In this document: piece after piece, positions 17,953 to 27,467 of the stretch
Position numbering within the stretch: position 1 is the stretch's first letter
Layout: every line of letters starts with the position of its first letter
The notes under the pieces: generated by a model
What the model was told of the DNA's origin: nothing
The model's input: the letters and a program-made list of their open reading frames with translations, nothing else
Databases searched by the model: none
Assembly: GCA_963829085.1 (NCBI GenBank)
Contig: CAWHHJ010000017.1
Coordinates: 1-64,000, forward strand
Length of the DNA: 64,000 nucleotides
Reading direction: 5' to 3'
Source of the DNA: PALSA-1004 sp963829085
GTDB lineage: Bacteria; Pseudomonadota; Gammaproteobacteria; Burkholderiales; SG8-41
Program-made: the position numbers and the translations under genes

Positions 17953-19283
17953 GCGGGCGTTGCACAGCGCGCGAGTTCCGCAGCATCACTTGATTCCATA
18001 AGGCGCCAGCACTGCGCGATGAGCTTTGCAACCTGCGATTGAGACAAGACGCCTTGCGCCAACCCGCTCACCTTGGCTTCGAGCGCCGTATCGCTCATCG
18101 GATTTTCCGCGCTGCCGGTTACGCGATCGACGACTTGAGTGTGCACGGTTCCATCTTTCATGGTGACTTTAACTCGAGCGGCGATTTCTGCTAACCCGGC
18201 GTCGGCGGTTGCGCCGATTGATTCGCGCAGCACCCGCACAGCGGGATCGTTCACGCGTTCATCGGTGTATTGATGCTCACCCGCGGCGCCGTCCGCAAGC
18301 GCGACTGCGGCTGAATGATAAATGCTCCATTTGGATTTGAGCCCGTTCGGCGGCGATTTGATTCCGGTTAGCTCGAGCGCGCGTGGATTGACCATAAGCT
18401 CGACGCGTTCAATATCGGCCGGCCGCAGTAGGTGTGCCGTTCGCAACTCCAGGCACGCATCAATCACCGGATGAGCGACGACACCACATGCAAACGGCTT
18501 GTAGCTGTTGCTGAGAATTTCGTAGCGGGTACCCAGTCCCGCGGTTATCGCTGCGACATCGCGCTCGGACGCCAGCACTTGCGCGAAGCCATGTGGACCT
18601 TCAAGGCTCGTGTCTGCGGCAGTGAAGCCCTGCTGCGCAAGCAGCGCCGCAAACAACCCGTTTTGTGCTGCGCGCCCGTGGATGAAACATTTCGCCATCG
18701 TGCCGGCCATTTCGCGGGTGCCGGCTGCTTGTGCGCACGCGAGCCCCAATGCATGCGTCGTCTGTTGCTCGTCGAGCTGCATGGCGCGCGCGGCAGCGGC
18801 GGCCGCTCCGAAGACACCGGCCGTGCCGGTGATATACCAATGTGAGTTGTGCGCAAACCAGATTGCGTTCGCGATCCGGCATTCGATCTCAACGCCGACG
18901 ATGAACGACGCGAGAAAATCAGGGCCGCTCATGCGCTCTCGTTCAGCAAGCGCCAGCAGCGCCGATGCGACAGGCACGCTTGGATGAAGCAGCGTGCGCA
19001 GATGCGTGTCATCGAAATCGAGCACGTGTGCGCTCATGCCGTTGAGCAGCGCCGCATGCAATGGGTCCACCTGTTCAGGACGGCCGAGTAAAGTGCACTG
19101 AGAGCCGCCAGAGAACGGCAAGACCGCTGCCAATGCCCGTTCGACGGCCGCGTGCCGCGAGCCGCCGAGCGCACAACCCAGCCAGTTCAAGATCGAGCGC
19201 AGCGCCTCGTGATGGACGGCAGCGGGGGCATCGTCAAGTGTCGCGTTGACTGCGTAGCGCGCGACTTCCTGAGCGACAGTCAT
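17949..19283 (-). CDS. MmgE/PrpD family protein (copy 1)
   Basis: A 444-residue MmgE/PrpD enzyme. The family includes 2-methylcitrate dehydratase, cis-aconitate decarboxylase and iminodisuccinate epimerase. The active-site segment reads VLDFDDTHLRTLLHPS (Asp91/92, Thr93, His100), matching the Asp-Thr-His arrangement known from cis-aconitate decarboxylase. Lysines expected in the pocket are in AKCFIHGRAAQNG and NSYKPFACG. The small C-terminal domain ends with a helical segment. It lies ten bases after one Bug-to-PrpD junction and overlaps the next Bug. It is the closest relative in the window of the copy at 27468-28808. The exact reaction is not predictable. Confidence 0.87.
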   Translation of the reverse strand: MTVAQEVARYAVNATLDDAPAAVHHEALRSILNWLGCALGGSRHAAVERALAAVLPFSGGSQCTLLGRPEQVDPLHAALLNGMSAHVLDFDDTHLRTLLHPSVPVASALLALAERERMSGPDFLASFIVGVEIECRIANAIWFAHNSHWYITGTAGVFGAAAAAARAMQLDEQQTTHALGLACAQAAGTREMAGTMAKCFIHGRAAQNGLFAALLAQQGFTAADTSLEGPHGFAQVLASERDVAAITAGLGTRYEILSNSYKPFACGVVAHPVIDACLELRTAHLLRPADIERVELMVNPRALELTGIKSPPNGLKSKWSIYHSAAVALADGAAGEHQYTDERVNDPAVRVLRESIGATADAGLAEIAARVKVTMKDGTVHTQVVDRVTGSAENPMSDTALEAKVSGLAQGVLSQSQVAKLIAQCWRLMESSDAAELARCATPA

Positions 19284-19293
19284 GCAGCAGGTA

Positions 19294-20256
19294 TCAATCG
19301 GCGCGTATGCCTGCTGCCTTTACAACCTTGCCCCATTTCGCGATTTCCGATTTGATGTAGCTCGAAAATTCTTGCGGCGTGTCCGTTTCGGCCTCATAGC
19401 CGTGCACGGCGATGCGCTCGCGAACATCAGAGGCGCGCATGATCTTCACAAATTCATCGTGTAGGCGAGTGACGATCGTTGCGGGTGTGCGTGCCGGAGC
19501 CAGCGCGCCATACCATGTGTTCGCGTCATATCCGGCAACGCCGGACTCCGCAACAGTCGGCATGTCCGGCACTGCGGGGGAGCGCTTTGACGTTGTGACG
19601 GCGAGCGCGCGAAGTTTGCCGGCTTTGACCTGCGGCAACACCGAAGGCATGGTCGCAAATCCGATGGCGGCCTCACCGGCGACCAGGCTGATGACTGCCG
19701 GTCCGCCGCCCTTGTATGGAATGTGCACGATATTGACGCCGGCCAAATTTTTGAATAATTCGCCGGCGAGATGTGCTGAGCTGCCGCTACCGGAAGACGC
19801 ATAGTTGAGCTGGCCGGGTTTCGCCTTTGCGAGCGCGATCAATTCCTGTACTGTTTTAGCGGCGACCGATGGATGGACAACGAGAATGTTGGGGGTCGAA
19901 GCTAGCAGCGTGATTGGCGCGAAATCGGTGGCAAGGTTGTAGCCGGGCTTGTTATACAGCGTCATGTTCACGGCATGCGCGATGTTGCCCATCAAAATCG
20001 TATAACCGTCCGGCACTGAGTGCGCCGCGATCTCAGCGCCGATGTTAGCGCCGGCGCCCGGCCGGTTATCCATCACTACGGTCTGTCCGACATTCTCGCC
20101 GAGCTTCTGACCGACGATGCGCGCGAGCGTATCGGTGCCGCCACCCGGAGGAAACGGCAGGATGTAACGGATCGGCTTCGTCGGATATTGCTGAGCATAT
20201 GCGCTATTGCAGCCCAGCGCGCTGAGCAACCCGGCTATCACAACGAACCATCGCAT
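19294..20256 (-). CDS. Bug-family substrate-binding protein
   Basis: A 320-residue receptor with a signal peptide cleaved near NSAYAQ and the core QYPTKPIRYILPFPPGGGTD, VVMDNRPGAGANIGAE, VPDGYTILMGNIA and IPYKGGGPAVISLVAGE. It is sandwiched between two MmgE/PrpD genes with ten-base gaps on both sides. It is therefore almost certainly part of the same transcript and linked to the same compound class. Confidence 0.9.
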   Translation of the reverse strand: MRWFVVIAGLLSALGCNSAYAQQYPTKPIRYILPFPPGGGTDTLARIVGQKLGENVGQTVVMDNRPGAGANIGAEIAAHSVPDGYTILMGNIAHAVNMTLYNKPGYNLATDFAPITLLASTPNILVVHPSVAAKTVQELIALAKAKPGQLNYASSGSGSSAHLAGELFKNLAGVNIVHIPYKGGGPAVISLVAGEAAIGFATMPSVLPQVKAGKLRALAVTTSKRSPAVPDMPTVAESGVAGYDANTWYGALAPARTPATIVTRLHDEFVKIMRASDVRERIAVHGYEAETDTPQEFSSYIKSEIAKWGKVVKAAGIRAD

Positions 20257-20266
20257 GAACGCGTCT

Positions 20267-21628
20267 TTACCCGGCGGCGCGAGCGCGCGGACGCGACGCG
20301 AAATCGAATTCCGAATTCGGCCGCTTCTCTAACGACCACAGCGCATCCAGCAGTTGTCGCGACGGTGCATCGCCGATGACCGGCATGGCCAGTTCGAGGA
20401 ATTTGTCGTTCACCTCGTCATCGGTGAGCGGCATTTCCGGATCGCCCTTGCGCGTCGATTGAAAGTGCTTGAACACGCGCCCGTCATTCAACTCGACTTC
20501 TACGTGCGCCGCGCGTTGACCCGGATACCCTTTTGAGAGCTCGACGTCGGTAACGACCTCGACTTTTGCGAGCACCGCACGCACGTCGGGATCGAGCAGC
20601 CGTTCGGGCGCGAAGGCCACGAGCCGCACGCTCCCATGCACGAGCGCATGCGCAGTCACATATTGCAGGCTGAACTTTGCCTGGTATTCGCCTTCCGGTG
20701 CCGGATTGTTAATGATATCGGTGCCGGCCTTATAGGTTGCAATGCGTACTCGCTTGACGTCGCGCCAGGTAAATCCGTGCGTCTTTTGCAAGTGCAGCAC
20801 ACCGTCTATCGGTGCAAACGTGTGACCGCAGCAGCCGTGGTTTTTAAAGGTGACGCGCGTGATGTGATAGTCAGCGCCGATATCTTTGACGGCTTTTGGC
20901 CAGTTAGGGTTGACGCTCATCGCGGCGCCGAAGCCGACTTCACCTTCAAGCATATCCAGCGCGCCGGTCACGCCTTTGGCGGCGGCCATCGCGGCCATTG
21001 CCCCGACGTCGGCCGCATGTCCGCCGTGCAGGGGTTTGGTCATGCACTGCGAGCGAAATGCCTGTTGCAGACCGGCCGCGAATGATCCGGCCGTGCCAAG
21101 TGCGTGCGCGAACTGCTCACGAGTACAGCGCAGAATCGTTGCTACCGCGGCTGCCGCACCGAAAGTGCCTACGGTGCCGGTGGTGTGCCAAAACTTGTAA
21201 TGCGACGGCATCACAGCTTCGCCGATGCGCGTCGAAATTTCATAGCCGACGATCACGCCGCGCAAAAATATCTCGCCGCTCGCGCCGTGCGATTGCGCCG
21301 CGGCGAGCGCGGCCGAGATGACAGGACTGCCGGGATGGTAGCCCGCGTCACGGTAGATATCGTCGAACTCGACGGAATGCGATGCAGCGCCGTTGATGAG
21401 CGCTGCCGCGCGCAAGGTTGCGCGCCGGCCCGACGCGAGACGCGCATTGCCATGGTCGAGATCTTCTTCAAGCGCCTGCTCGAGCAAGGTCGCGGGAGCG
21501 ACCAGGCTGCCGGGCAGCAACGCCGCGTACCAGTCGATAACCGCGCGCTTCGCGTGATGAATGACATCGGCCGGCAACTTTGACGTCTGTTCTTTAACGC
21601 CGTAATCGGCGAGCTGTTGAGTTAGCAT
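20267..21628 (-). CDS. MmgE/PrpD family protein (copy 2)
   Basis: A 453-residue MmgE/PrpD enzyme that differs from copies 1 and 4. The active-site segment reads SVEFDDIYRDAGYHPGSP, keeping the Asp pair and the His-Pro but with Ile where others have Thr. The pocket lysines appear in MTKPLHGGHAADVG and VTFKNHGCCGHT, the latter with an unusual Cys-Cys. ATG 21628 was chosen because AAGGAG lies eight bases upstream; a longer frame from 21676 would overlap the synthetase stop and lacks such a site. The context (synthetase before, Bug after) fits degradation of an imported acid. Confidence 0.85.
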   Translation of the reverse strand: MLTQQLADYGVKEQTSKLPADVIHHAKRAVIDWYAALLPGSLVAPATLLEQALEEDLDHGNARLASGRRATLRAAALINGAASHSVEFDDIYRDAGYHPGSPVISAALAAAQSHGASGEIFLRGVIVGYEISTRIGEAVMPSHYKFWHTTGTVGTFGAAAAVATILRCTREQFAHALGTAGSFAAGLQQAFRSQCMTKPLHGGHAADVGAMAAMAAAKGVTGALDMLEGEVGFGAAMSVNPNWPKAVKDIGADYHITRVTFKNHGCCGHTFAPIDGVLHLQKTHGFTWRDVKRVRIATYKAGTDIINNPAPEGEYQAKFSLQYVTAHALVHGSVRLVAFAPERLLDPDVRAVLAKVEVVTDVELSKGYPGQRAAHVEVELNDGRVFKHFQSTRKGDPEMPLTDDEVNDKFLELAMPVIGDAPSRQLLDALWSLEKRPNSEFDFASRPRARAAG

Positions 21629-21668
21629 AGGAATGGCTCCTTGCGAATTGCGGTTTCGGTTGAGGCGC

Positions 21669-23759
21669 TCAGTCATTGTCGCGGACGACGAGGAGCCCGT
21701 CCACTGCGACCACCCCTTGGCCAGCGGTTTTCACAATGAGTGGATTGATTTCGGCTTCGGTCACGGTTCGGCTGTCCAACGCAGCAAGCTGGGACATCGC
21801 TACGATGGCCTGAGCAAGCGCGGCGCGATCGCCCGCGGGCAAGCCGCGATAGCCGCGAATGATCGCCAGTCCGCGCACGGCGTCAATCATGGCATGCGCA
21901 GTGTCTGGACTCACAGGTGCCAGGCGAATCGCAATGTCTTTGTAGATCTCAGCAAGAACGCCGCCGGCACCGAGCACGACGACGGGGCCGACCTGCGGAT
22001 CGCGGCGAAATCCCAGCACGACTTCGGCCAGTCCTTTTTCCATCCGCTGAACCAGGATGCCGTTGATGTCCGCATCGGGATGTTTTGTTTTGACGCGCGA
22101 GAGAATGGAGGTCGCAGCGCTTCTGAGGGCGGCGTCGTCGGCGATGTTGAGCACGACACCACCCGCATCTGTTTTGTGCAGGATGTCAGGCGATAGAACT
22201 TTTGCAACGACCGGAAAACCGATCGATACGGGATCAGTAACATCCGACATGACGACCGTTGCCGCGTGCGGGATGCCCAGTGCGGCGAACACTTTGCAGG
22301 CGTCGAACTCGTTGACCTGCGTTCCAGGCATCGTTTTCAACAACGCATCAGCGGCGCGGATTTTTTTCGACTCGACCGCCGGAACTTCCAATGGCGGTGT
22401 CCAGTCGCGCCACGCGCGTATCGCGTCGGCGCACGATTCAGGGGTGCGAAAGCCCGCCACGCCGGCGTTGTTCAGCAGCCCGAGCGATGTCTCGGCATGC
22501 GGTGCGAGAAATGCAGCGAGCGGCTTATCGCCCGCGCGTGACTCTGCGATCGGCTCAATCGCAATCTGTGGATGCAGCGCCGCGGAACTGCCGACCACTG
22601 CAAGCACAAGATCACTGTGGTCTGAGCGAAGCAGCTCATCGAGCACCGCGCTGTAAATCTCTTTCTTTGCGCCCGCGAGTGTGAGGTCGGTGAGCCGCGT
22701 GCGCGGAATCTGAATATTTTTACGCGCGAGGTTCTCAACTACGTTGTCAGTGGGAGCGACCACTTCGACGCCGAATGTGCCGAGCCGATCGACAACCGCC
22801 GCGGCGCCGCCGCCGGTCGTTGTCATCACTGCCACGCGGTGGCGGCTCAGCGGCCTCTTACCCGCGATGAGCGCCGGCAGCTCGAATAGGGTTTCGAGCA
22901 TGTCCACGCGCAGCATGCCGTGCGCACGGAAAAATGCGTCAGCGACCTCGTCCGCACCCGCCAGTGCACCCGTGTGAGATGCTGCAAGGTCTTGGCCGAT
23001 GTCAGAACGGCCGAGCTTGTATACAACAACCGGTTTGTTTGCGGCGTACGCACGACGCGCGGCATGCGCCAGGCGATCGGCATCGCGCAGGGTCTCCAGA
23101 AAAAGCAATATGGCGCCGGTATACGGATCATCGACCAGCATGTCGGTCAATTCGCCGACGGCGATGTCCGCCTCGTTGCCGACGGATATCAGCTTCGAGA
23201 AACCGGCGCCCCGTCCAAGTCCGCGCGACAAGAGTCCGCCGGTCATGCTGCCCGATTGCGAGACGATCGCAAACGGTCCTGGCTTAATGTGGTCCATCTC
23301 CAATACCGCGTTTACCGATAACGCGAGCGATGGCTGGATACTCAAGATGCCGATGCAGTTGGGCCCGAGCACACGCACTCCGCCGGCTTTCGCGATCGCC
23401 AACACTTCTTCCTGCATGCGCCGGCCCTCTTCGCCCGTCTCGGCAAAGCCATCGCTGTAGATCGTTGCTGTGCGCACTTTCTTCGCGACGCATTGCTCGA
23501 TCGCTGCAGCGACCGCGTCTCTCGGCACCATGATGAATGCGTGATCGACTTCTCCTGGCACTGCAGTGACATTCGGGTACGCTTTTTCACCGAGAATCTC
23601 AGCACGTCCCGGATTGACGGGCACGATATTGCCTTTGTAGCCGTGCTTGCGCAAAAAGCGCTGCGGGCGCGACGTATTTTTCTTTGGATCACCAGAGGCG
23701 CCGATCAGCGCGATGGTCCGCGGTTCAAACAGCGCTTGCGCTAGCGGCGAGATTGACAT
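21669..23759 (-). CDS. NDP-forming acyl-CoA synthetase (second copy)
   Basis: A 696-residue fused acyl-CoA synthetase. A CoA-binding domain (LIGASGDPKK, LGPNCIGILS) is followed by ligase domains with the phosphohistidine in AASHTGALAGAD (His262), then an ATP-grasp domain (VLSPDILHKTDAGGV, NPLIVKTAGQGVV). It catalyses reversible acyl-CoA formation coupled to ADP/ATP in the cytoplasm. Same architecture as the copy at 811-2943, but the two are clearly diverged. It heads a run of closely spaced genes reaching down to about 14991. A 150-base gap separates it from the acyl-CoA dehydrogenase upstream. Confidence 0.9.
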   Translation of the reverse strand: MSISPLAQALFEPRTIALIGASGDPKKNTSRPQRFLRKHGYKGNIVPVNPGRAEILGEKAYPNVTAVPGEVDHAFIMVPRDAVAAAIEQCVAKKVRTATIYSDGFAETGEEGRRMQEEVLAIAKAGGVRVLGPNCIGILSIQPSLALSVNAVLEMDHIKPGPFAIVSQSGSMTGGLLSRGLGRGAGFSKLISVGNEADIAVGELTDMLVDDPYTGAILLFLETLRDADRLAHAARRAYAANKPVVVYKLGRSDIGQDLAASHTGALAGADEVADAFFRAHGMLRVDMLETLFELPALIAGKRPLSRHRVAVMTTTGGGAAAVVDRLGTFGVEVVAPTDNVVENLARKNIQIPRTRLTDLTLAGAKKEIYSAVLDELLRSDHSDLVLAVVGSSAALHPQIAIEPIAESRAGDKPLAAFLAPHAETSLGLLNNAGVAGFRTPESCADAIRAWRDWTPPLEVPAVESKKIRAADALLKTMPGTQVNEFDACKVFAALGIPHAATVVMSDVTDPVSIGFPVVAKVLSPDILHKTDAGGVVLNIADDAALRSAATSILSRVKTKHPDADINGILVQRMEKGLAEVVLGFRRDPQVGPVVVLGAGGVLAEIYKDIAIRLAPVSPDTAHAMIDAVRGLAIIRGYRGLPAGDRAALAQAIVAMSQLAALDSRTVTEAEINPLIVKTAGQGVVAVDGLLVVRDND

Positions 23760-23909
23760 TTCGGCATCCTGAAATTCGTCAACTTAACAGACGAGAAGGC
23801 AAAGCGCAGGAATGATGACGATGCCCACCGCGCTGACATTGGGTGCTCCCTCGTGGCGTGGAAAATCGAGACGGAAGACGCATCTCAGAAGTCCCTTAAG
23901 TCCGTTCTT

Positions 23910-25073
23910 TCAGCTCTTGTCTGCTTTGGCGGGCCGCTGGGAGAACGACCGCTCGAACACACTCTCGGCAATGCGGTTTTTAAGGATTTCGAGCGAGCCG
24001 CCCGCGATCATCCAGCCGCGGCATTTGCGAAAACGGTACTCGACGAGCGTCTCCTGTGTGTAGCCCATACCGCCCATCACCTGCATCGCTTCATTGCAGA
24101 TGTCGAATCCCGCCTGGTTGCAAAACGCCTTCGCGATTGCAGTGTCTTCCGCCGAAGGTATGCCGTCGACGGCATTGGCAACCGCGCGGTAAATCAGAAG
24201 CTGCCCGGCGTCGAGCTTGATTTTCATATCGGCAAATTTCCACTGCAATCCCTGAAATTCGCATAATGCGCGTCCGAACTGCTTGCGCTGCATCGCCCAC
24301 TGGCGCGCCTGTTCATACGCATAACGGCCGAACGCAAGCGAGCGCGCGGTATTGCCGATGCGCTCGACATTGAAGCCTGCAATCTGCTTTTTGAAGCCGC
24401 CTTCCTTGAGCATGACGTTTTCAGGCCCGACATATACATCGTCGAGGTACGTCTGCACCCATTCTTCGCCATTTAGAAATTTCGAAGGCGCGCCCTGCTT
24501 GAATCCGGGCGCATCGCGCGGAATCAACACCGAACCAATGCCGCCCACACCCGGCCCGAAGCGCACATAGGTAAGCATCACCTCGGCGTATGACGCGTGA
24601 GTCTGAAATACTTTCACGCCGTTGATTCGATAGCCCGCGCCATCGGGTTTGGCGCTCGTCGTGAGATCCGTGACAGCGCTCCCCGCCTCGGGCTCCGTCA
24701 TGCCCACTGTGATCACCGATTCGCCGGCGAGGATCTTTTTAAGATAGCGCTCCTTCTGGTCGCGCGTGCCGTATTCGGCAAGCACACGCACCGGACCGAA
24801 GTTGCCGGCCTGAATCACGTCCGCGCTGCGCGGACATACTTGAGCGACGGTTTCAATCGCAAGAATGGCATCCATCAACGTGCCGCCCTGCCCGCCGTCT
24901 TCTTCTTTCATCGCAATGCCCATGAGGCCCTGCTCGGCGATGAGCTTCGAAACATCCCATGGATGCTCTTCCTGATGAGCACGGGCAAGCGCGCCCGCGG
25001 CGAGATGCTTCTCGGCAAAACCGCGCACCGAATCGCAAAACATGATCTGGTCGGAAGTTAGTGCGAAGTCCAT
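23910..25073 (-). CDS. Acyl-CoA dehydrogenase
   Basis: A 387-residue FAD-dependent acyl-CoA dehydrogenase. The pattern includes VGMTEPEAGSAVTDL, NGVKVFQTHA, MQRKQFGRALCEFQGLQ and QVMGGMGYTQE. The Glu that usually sits in the C-terminal YEGT motif is replaced (IAGGS, Ala357). A Glu at 237 in FNVERIGNTA aligns with the alternative catalytic base of isovaleryl-CoA dehydrogenase-type members. This would fit oxidation of a branched or substituted acyl-CoA. The ATG at 25073 is preceded by GAGAGG. It ends the upstream half of the Bug/PrpD block, 28 bases after a Bug gene. Confidence 0.9.
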   Translation of the reverse strand: MDFALTSDQIMFCDSVRGFAEKHLAAGALARAHQEEHPWDVSKLIAEQGLMGIAMKEEDGGQGGTLMDAILAIETVAQVCPRSADVIQAGNFGPVRVLAEYGTRDQKERYLKKILAGESVITVGMTEPEAGSAVTDLTTSAKPDGAGYRINGVKVFQTHASYAEVMLTYVRFGPGVGGIGSVLIPRDAPGFKQGAPSKFLNGEEWVQTYLDDVYVGPENVMLKEGGFKKQIAGFNVERIGNTARSLAFGRYAYEQARQWAMQRKQFGRALCEFQGLQWKFADMKIKLDAGQLLIYRAVANAVDGIPSAEDTAIAKAFCNQAGFDICNEAMQVMGGMGYTQETLVEYRFRKCRGWMIAGGSLEILKNRIAESVFERSFSQRPAKADKS

Positions 25074-25101
25074 ATGCGCCTCTCGTTGAAATAATGCAGC
25101 A

Positions 25102-26061
25102 CTAATCCGCGCGCATGCCGGTCGCTTTTACAACTTGCGCAAAGCGCGCCATCTGCGCCTTGATGTAGGCGGCGAACTCTGCCGGCGTGTCGGCCACGAG
25201 CTCAGCGCCCTGACTTGCTGCATGCTCCTTGATCACCGGATCATTCACCATCTTGGCGATCTCTTTGTTGAGCCGTGTCACTATGGCCGGCGGCGTGTGC
25301 GCCGGCGCGAGAATGCCATTCCACGCGCCGACATCGAAGCCGGGCAACCCCGACTCGGCGACGGTCGGTACATCGGGCAACGCCTTCGACCGTTGCGGAC
25401 TGCCGATAGCGAGCACGCGCAGGCGTCCGGCCGCTATATGCGGCAGCGCTGACGGCATCGTCACAAAACTCATTTGCACTTCATTGGCGATCAGCGCCGT
25501 TAACTGCGCCGCCGTTCCCTTATACGGAACTTGAACGATGTTGACGCCGGCCATCATCTTCAATAACTCCGCACCGAAATGCGCAGATGCACCGGTCGTG
25601 CCGGATGCGTAATTGAGTTTGCCCGGCTGCGCCTTGGCAACCGCGATGAGTTCCTTTACGTTCTTGACGGGCAGCGATGGATTCACGAGCAGCAGGCTGT
25701 GTGTCAGCGCAACGAGGCTCACCGGTGCGAAATCCTTGACCGGATCGTACGGCAGCTTGGAATGAAGACTCGGCAGCACCGAATGACTCGTGTTCGACAT
25801 CAGAATCGTATACCCGTCGGGCGGCGCTTTCGCGAGCGTCTCGGTTGCGATGATGCCGCCGCCGCCGGGCTTGTTATCGAGCACGACAGTCTGACCCAGG
25901 CTGTCGGTAAGCGCTTTGCCGACGCCGCGCGACAGTATGTCAGTGCTGCCGCCCGGCGCAGAAATCACGATCATGCGAATCGGTTTATTCGGATAGGGTT
26001 GCGCGAATGCTGTGGAAATGCAGGCTACGCTCGCGAACGCAAGATATCTAACAGCTGACAC
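25102..26061 (-). CDS. Bug-family substrate-binding protein
   Basis: A 319-residue receptor. The signal peptide (SAVRYLAFASVACISTAFA) is preceded by a GTG at 26061, eleven bases after the stop of the upstream MmgE/PrpD gene. The longer open frame reaching into that gene is not plausible, so I took the GTG. Core segments: PYPNKPIRMIVISAPGGSTD, VVLDNKPGGGGIIATE, PPDGYTILMSNTS and VPYKGTAAQLTALIANE. It is operonic with MmgE/PrpD copies 3 and 4 upstream and the acyl-CoA dehydrogenase downstream. Confidence 0.87.
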   Translation of the reverse strand: MSAVRYLAFASVACISTAFAQPYPNKPIRMIVISAPGGSTDILSRGVGKALTDSLGQTVVLDNKPGGGGIIATETLAKAPPDGYTILMSNTSHSVLPSLHSKLPYDPVKDFAPVSLVALTHSLLLVNPSLPVKNVKELIAVAKAQPGKLNYASGTTGASAHFGAELLKMMAGVNIVQVPYKGTAAQLTALIANEVQMSFVTMPSALPHIAAGRLRVLAIGSPQRSKALPDVPTVAESGLPGFDVGAWNGILAPAHTPPAIVTRLNKEIAKMVNDPVIKEHAASQGAELVADTPAEFAAYIKAQMARFAQVVKATGMRAD

Positions 26062-26071
26062 GGGTGACTTC

Positions 26072-27448
26072 TTACGCTTGCAGCAGCGGGCGCAGTTTAC
26101 GTGCGTCGCCCAGCTTCTCGATGTTCCAGACGCTGTCGCAGAGCTTGCGTGCTCGTGCTTTACCGAGCACCGTCGCCAAAAGATCATAGCTCTTGGCATC
26201 GACTTCGGCGCGGGCCATGGGATTGTCGCTCGTGCCCCGCACGGCTTTGGTGTGGTGACGCAGCTCGCCGCCATTGCGCAGCTTGATTTCAACGATTCCC
26301 TGCCGGCTTGGCATCACGCGCGACAGTTCGTCGTCGCCGCGCAGCTCGATCCGGCTGCGCAGATCGAGCACCTTGCGATTCTGCATGCGCTTTTCATCGT
26401 GAGACGATTTGAACGAGACAAAGCTGTCGAGCAGCATGACAGCGCACATGTGCTGCATGCAGATATCCGGCATATGGCGATTGTTAACCGTGTTCGCGCC
26501 CTGATGCGAAACCCGCACCACCATGCTCTCGACGTCCTCCGCTTTGAGCTTGTGCTCGTTGATGAGATCGAGCAGCGAATCGAGCGGCGCCTGTATCGGT
26601 GAGCCGACGGACCAGCGCTTGATGTTGGTGTTCATTATTTCGAACGTCGTGCCTAACTCGCGCACGAGCTCTTCCGCTTTGGGCGCGCGCCCATAGGCGA
26701 CGAAGAAATTACGCTCGCCGGCAAACACGTCTTCAACGGCGCTGAATCCATGCGCGACCATGGCTGCCGCGGCTGTACCATTACGCGCCGGCATGCCGCC
26801 GAAATCGAACGCCTTCTCGATGTGCTCCTCGTCGCGCATCCAGCATGAGACACCGGACGCCTGCTGCGCGGTGTATGAAAGCAGATGCCTCGCCTGTCGC
26901 TGGTCGAAATTACAGAGTGCGCCGGTTGCTGCGGCGGCGCCGAACATCGGGCCGAAGCTATGCGTTGAATGCCCATCTTCACGAAACTCGTACGCATTGA
27001 GCGACAGGTTGACCCGGCAGCCGATGTCATAGCCGAGTGCGACCGCTCTGAGCAGAGCGGTGCCATCACGCCGTTCGCGTTCCGCCATTGCAAGCGCTGC
27101 CGGCACGATGGCGCAGCCCGGATGACACAGCGAGCGCGCATGCGAGTCATCGGTCTCATCGGCATGTCCGAGCATGCCGTTGGCCAGAGCCGCATTGATC
27201 GCCGTTGTGACGAAGCGGCTGCCGATCACCGTCGATTCTTTCGCTCCGCCGAGGGTCTTGATATACGAGATGGCTTTCTTGCCGGGTAATAACCGCGAGC
27301 CCGATACCATCGCCGCGAACGTATCGAGCACGTGATGTTTGGTTTTCTCAACGACCTTTTTCGGCAATGGCTTGCGCAGGGCTCGCGCTATGTACGCGCT
27401 CACCTCGTTCATTACCGGAGAAATTTGCGCGGCAGTCTTGGTTTTCAT
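26072..27448 (-). CDS. MmgE/PrpD family protein (copy 3)
   Basis: A 458-residue member, the most divergent of the four. Its active-site segment is ADETDDSHARSLCHPGCAIVPA, with Ser in place of Thr but the Asp pair and His-Pro kept. The pocket lysines are within EKAFDFGGMPARNG and NTNIKRWSVGSPIQ. The start ATG 27448 (MKTKTAAQISPVMNEV) lies 19 bases after the stop of copy 4; the longer frame would overlap that gene. Two MmgE/PrpD genes in direct tandem with this level of divergence suggest either a heteromeric enzyme or two successive steps. Confidence 0.85.
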   Translation of the reverse strand: MKTKTAAQISPVMNEVSAYIARALRKPLPKKVVEKTKHHVLDTFAAMVSGSRLLPGKKAISYIKTLGGAKESTVIGSRFVTTAINAALANGMLGHADETDDSHARSLCHPGCAIVPAALAMAERERRDGTALLRAVALGYDIGCRVNLSLNAYEFREDGHSTHSFGPMFGAAAATGALCNFDQRQARHLLSYTAQQASGVSCWMRDEEHIEKAFDFGGMPARNGTAAAAMVAHGFSAVEDVFAGERNFFVAYGRAPKAEELVRELGTTFEIMNTNIKRWSVGSPIQAPLDSLLDLINEHKLKAEDVESMVVRVSHQGANTVNNRHMPDICMQHMCAVMLLDSFVSFKSSHDEKRMQNRKVLDLRSRIELRGDDELSRVMPSRQGIVEIKLRNGGELRHHTKAVRGTSDNPMARAEVDAKSYDLLATVLGKARARKLCDSVWNIEKLGDARKLRPLLQA

Positions 27449-27467
27449 CAGTGGTCTTATCGTGAGG

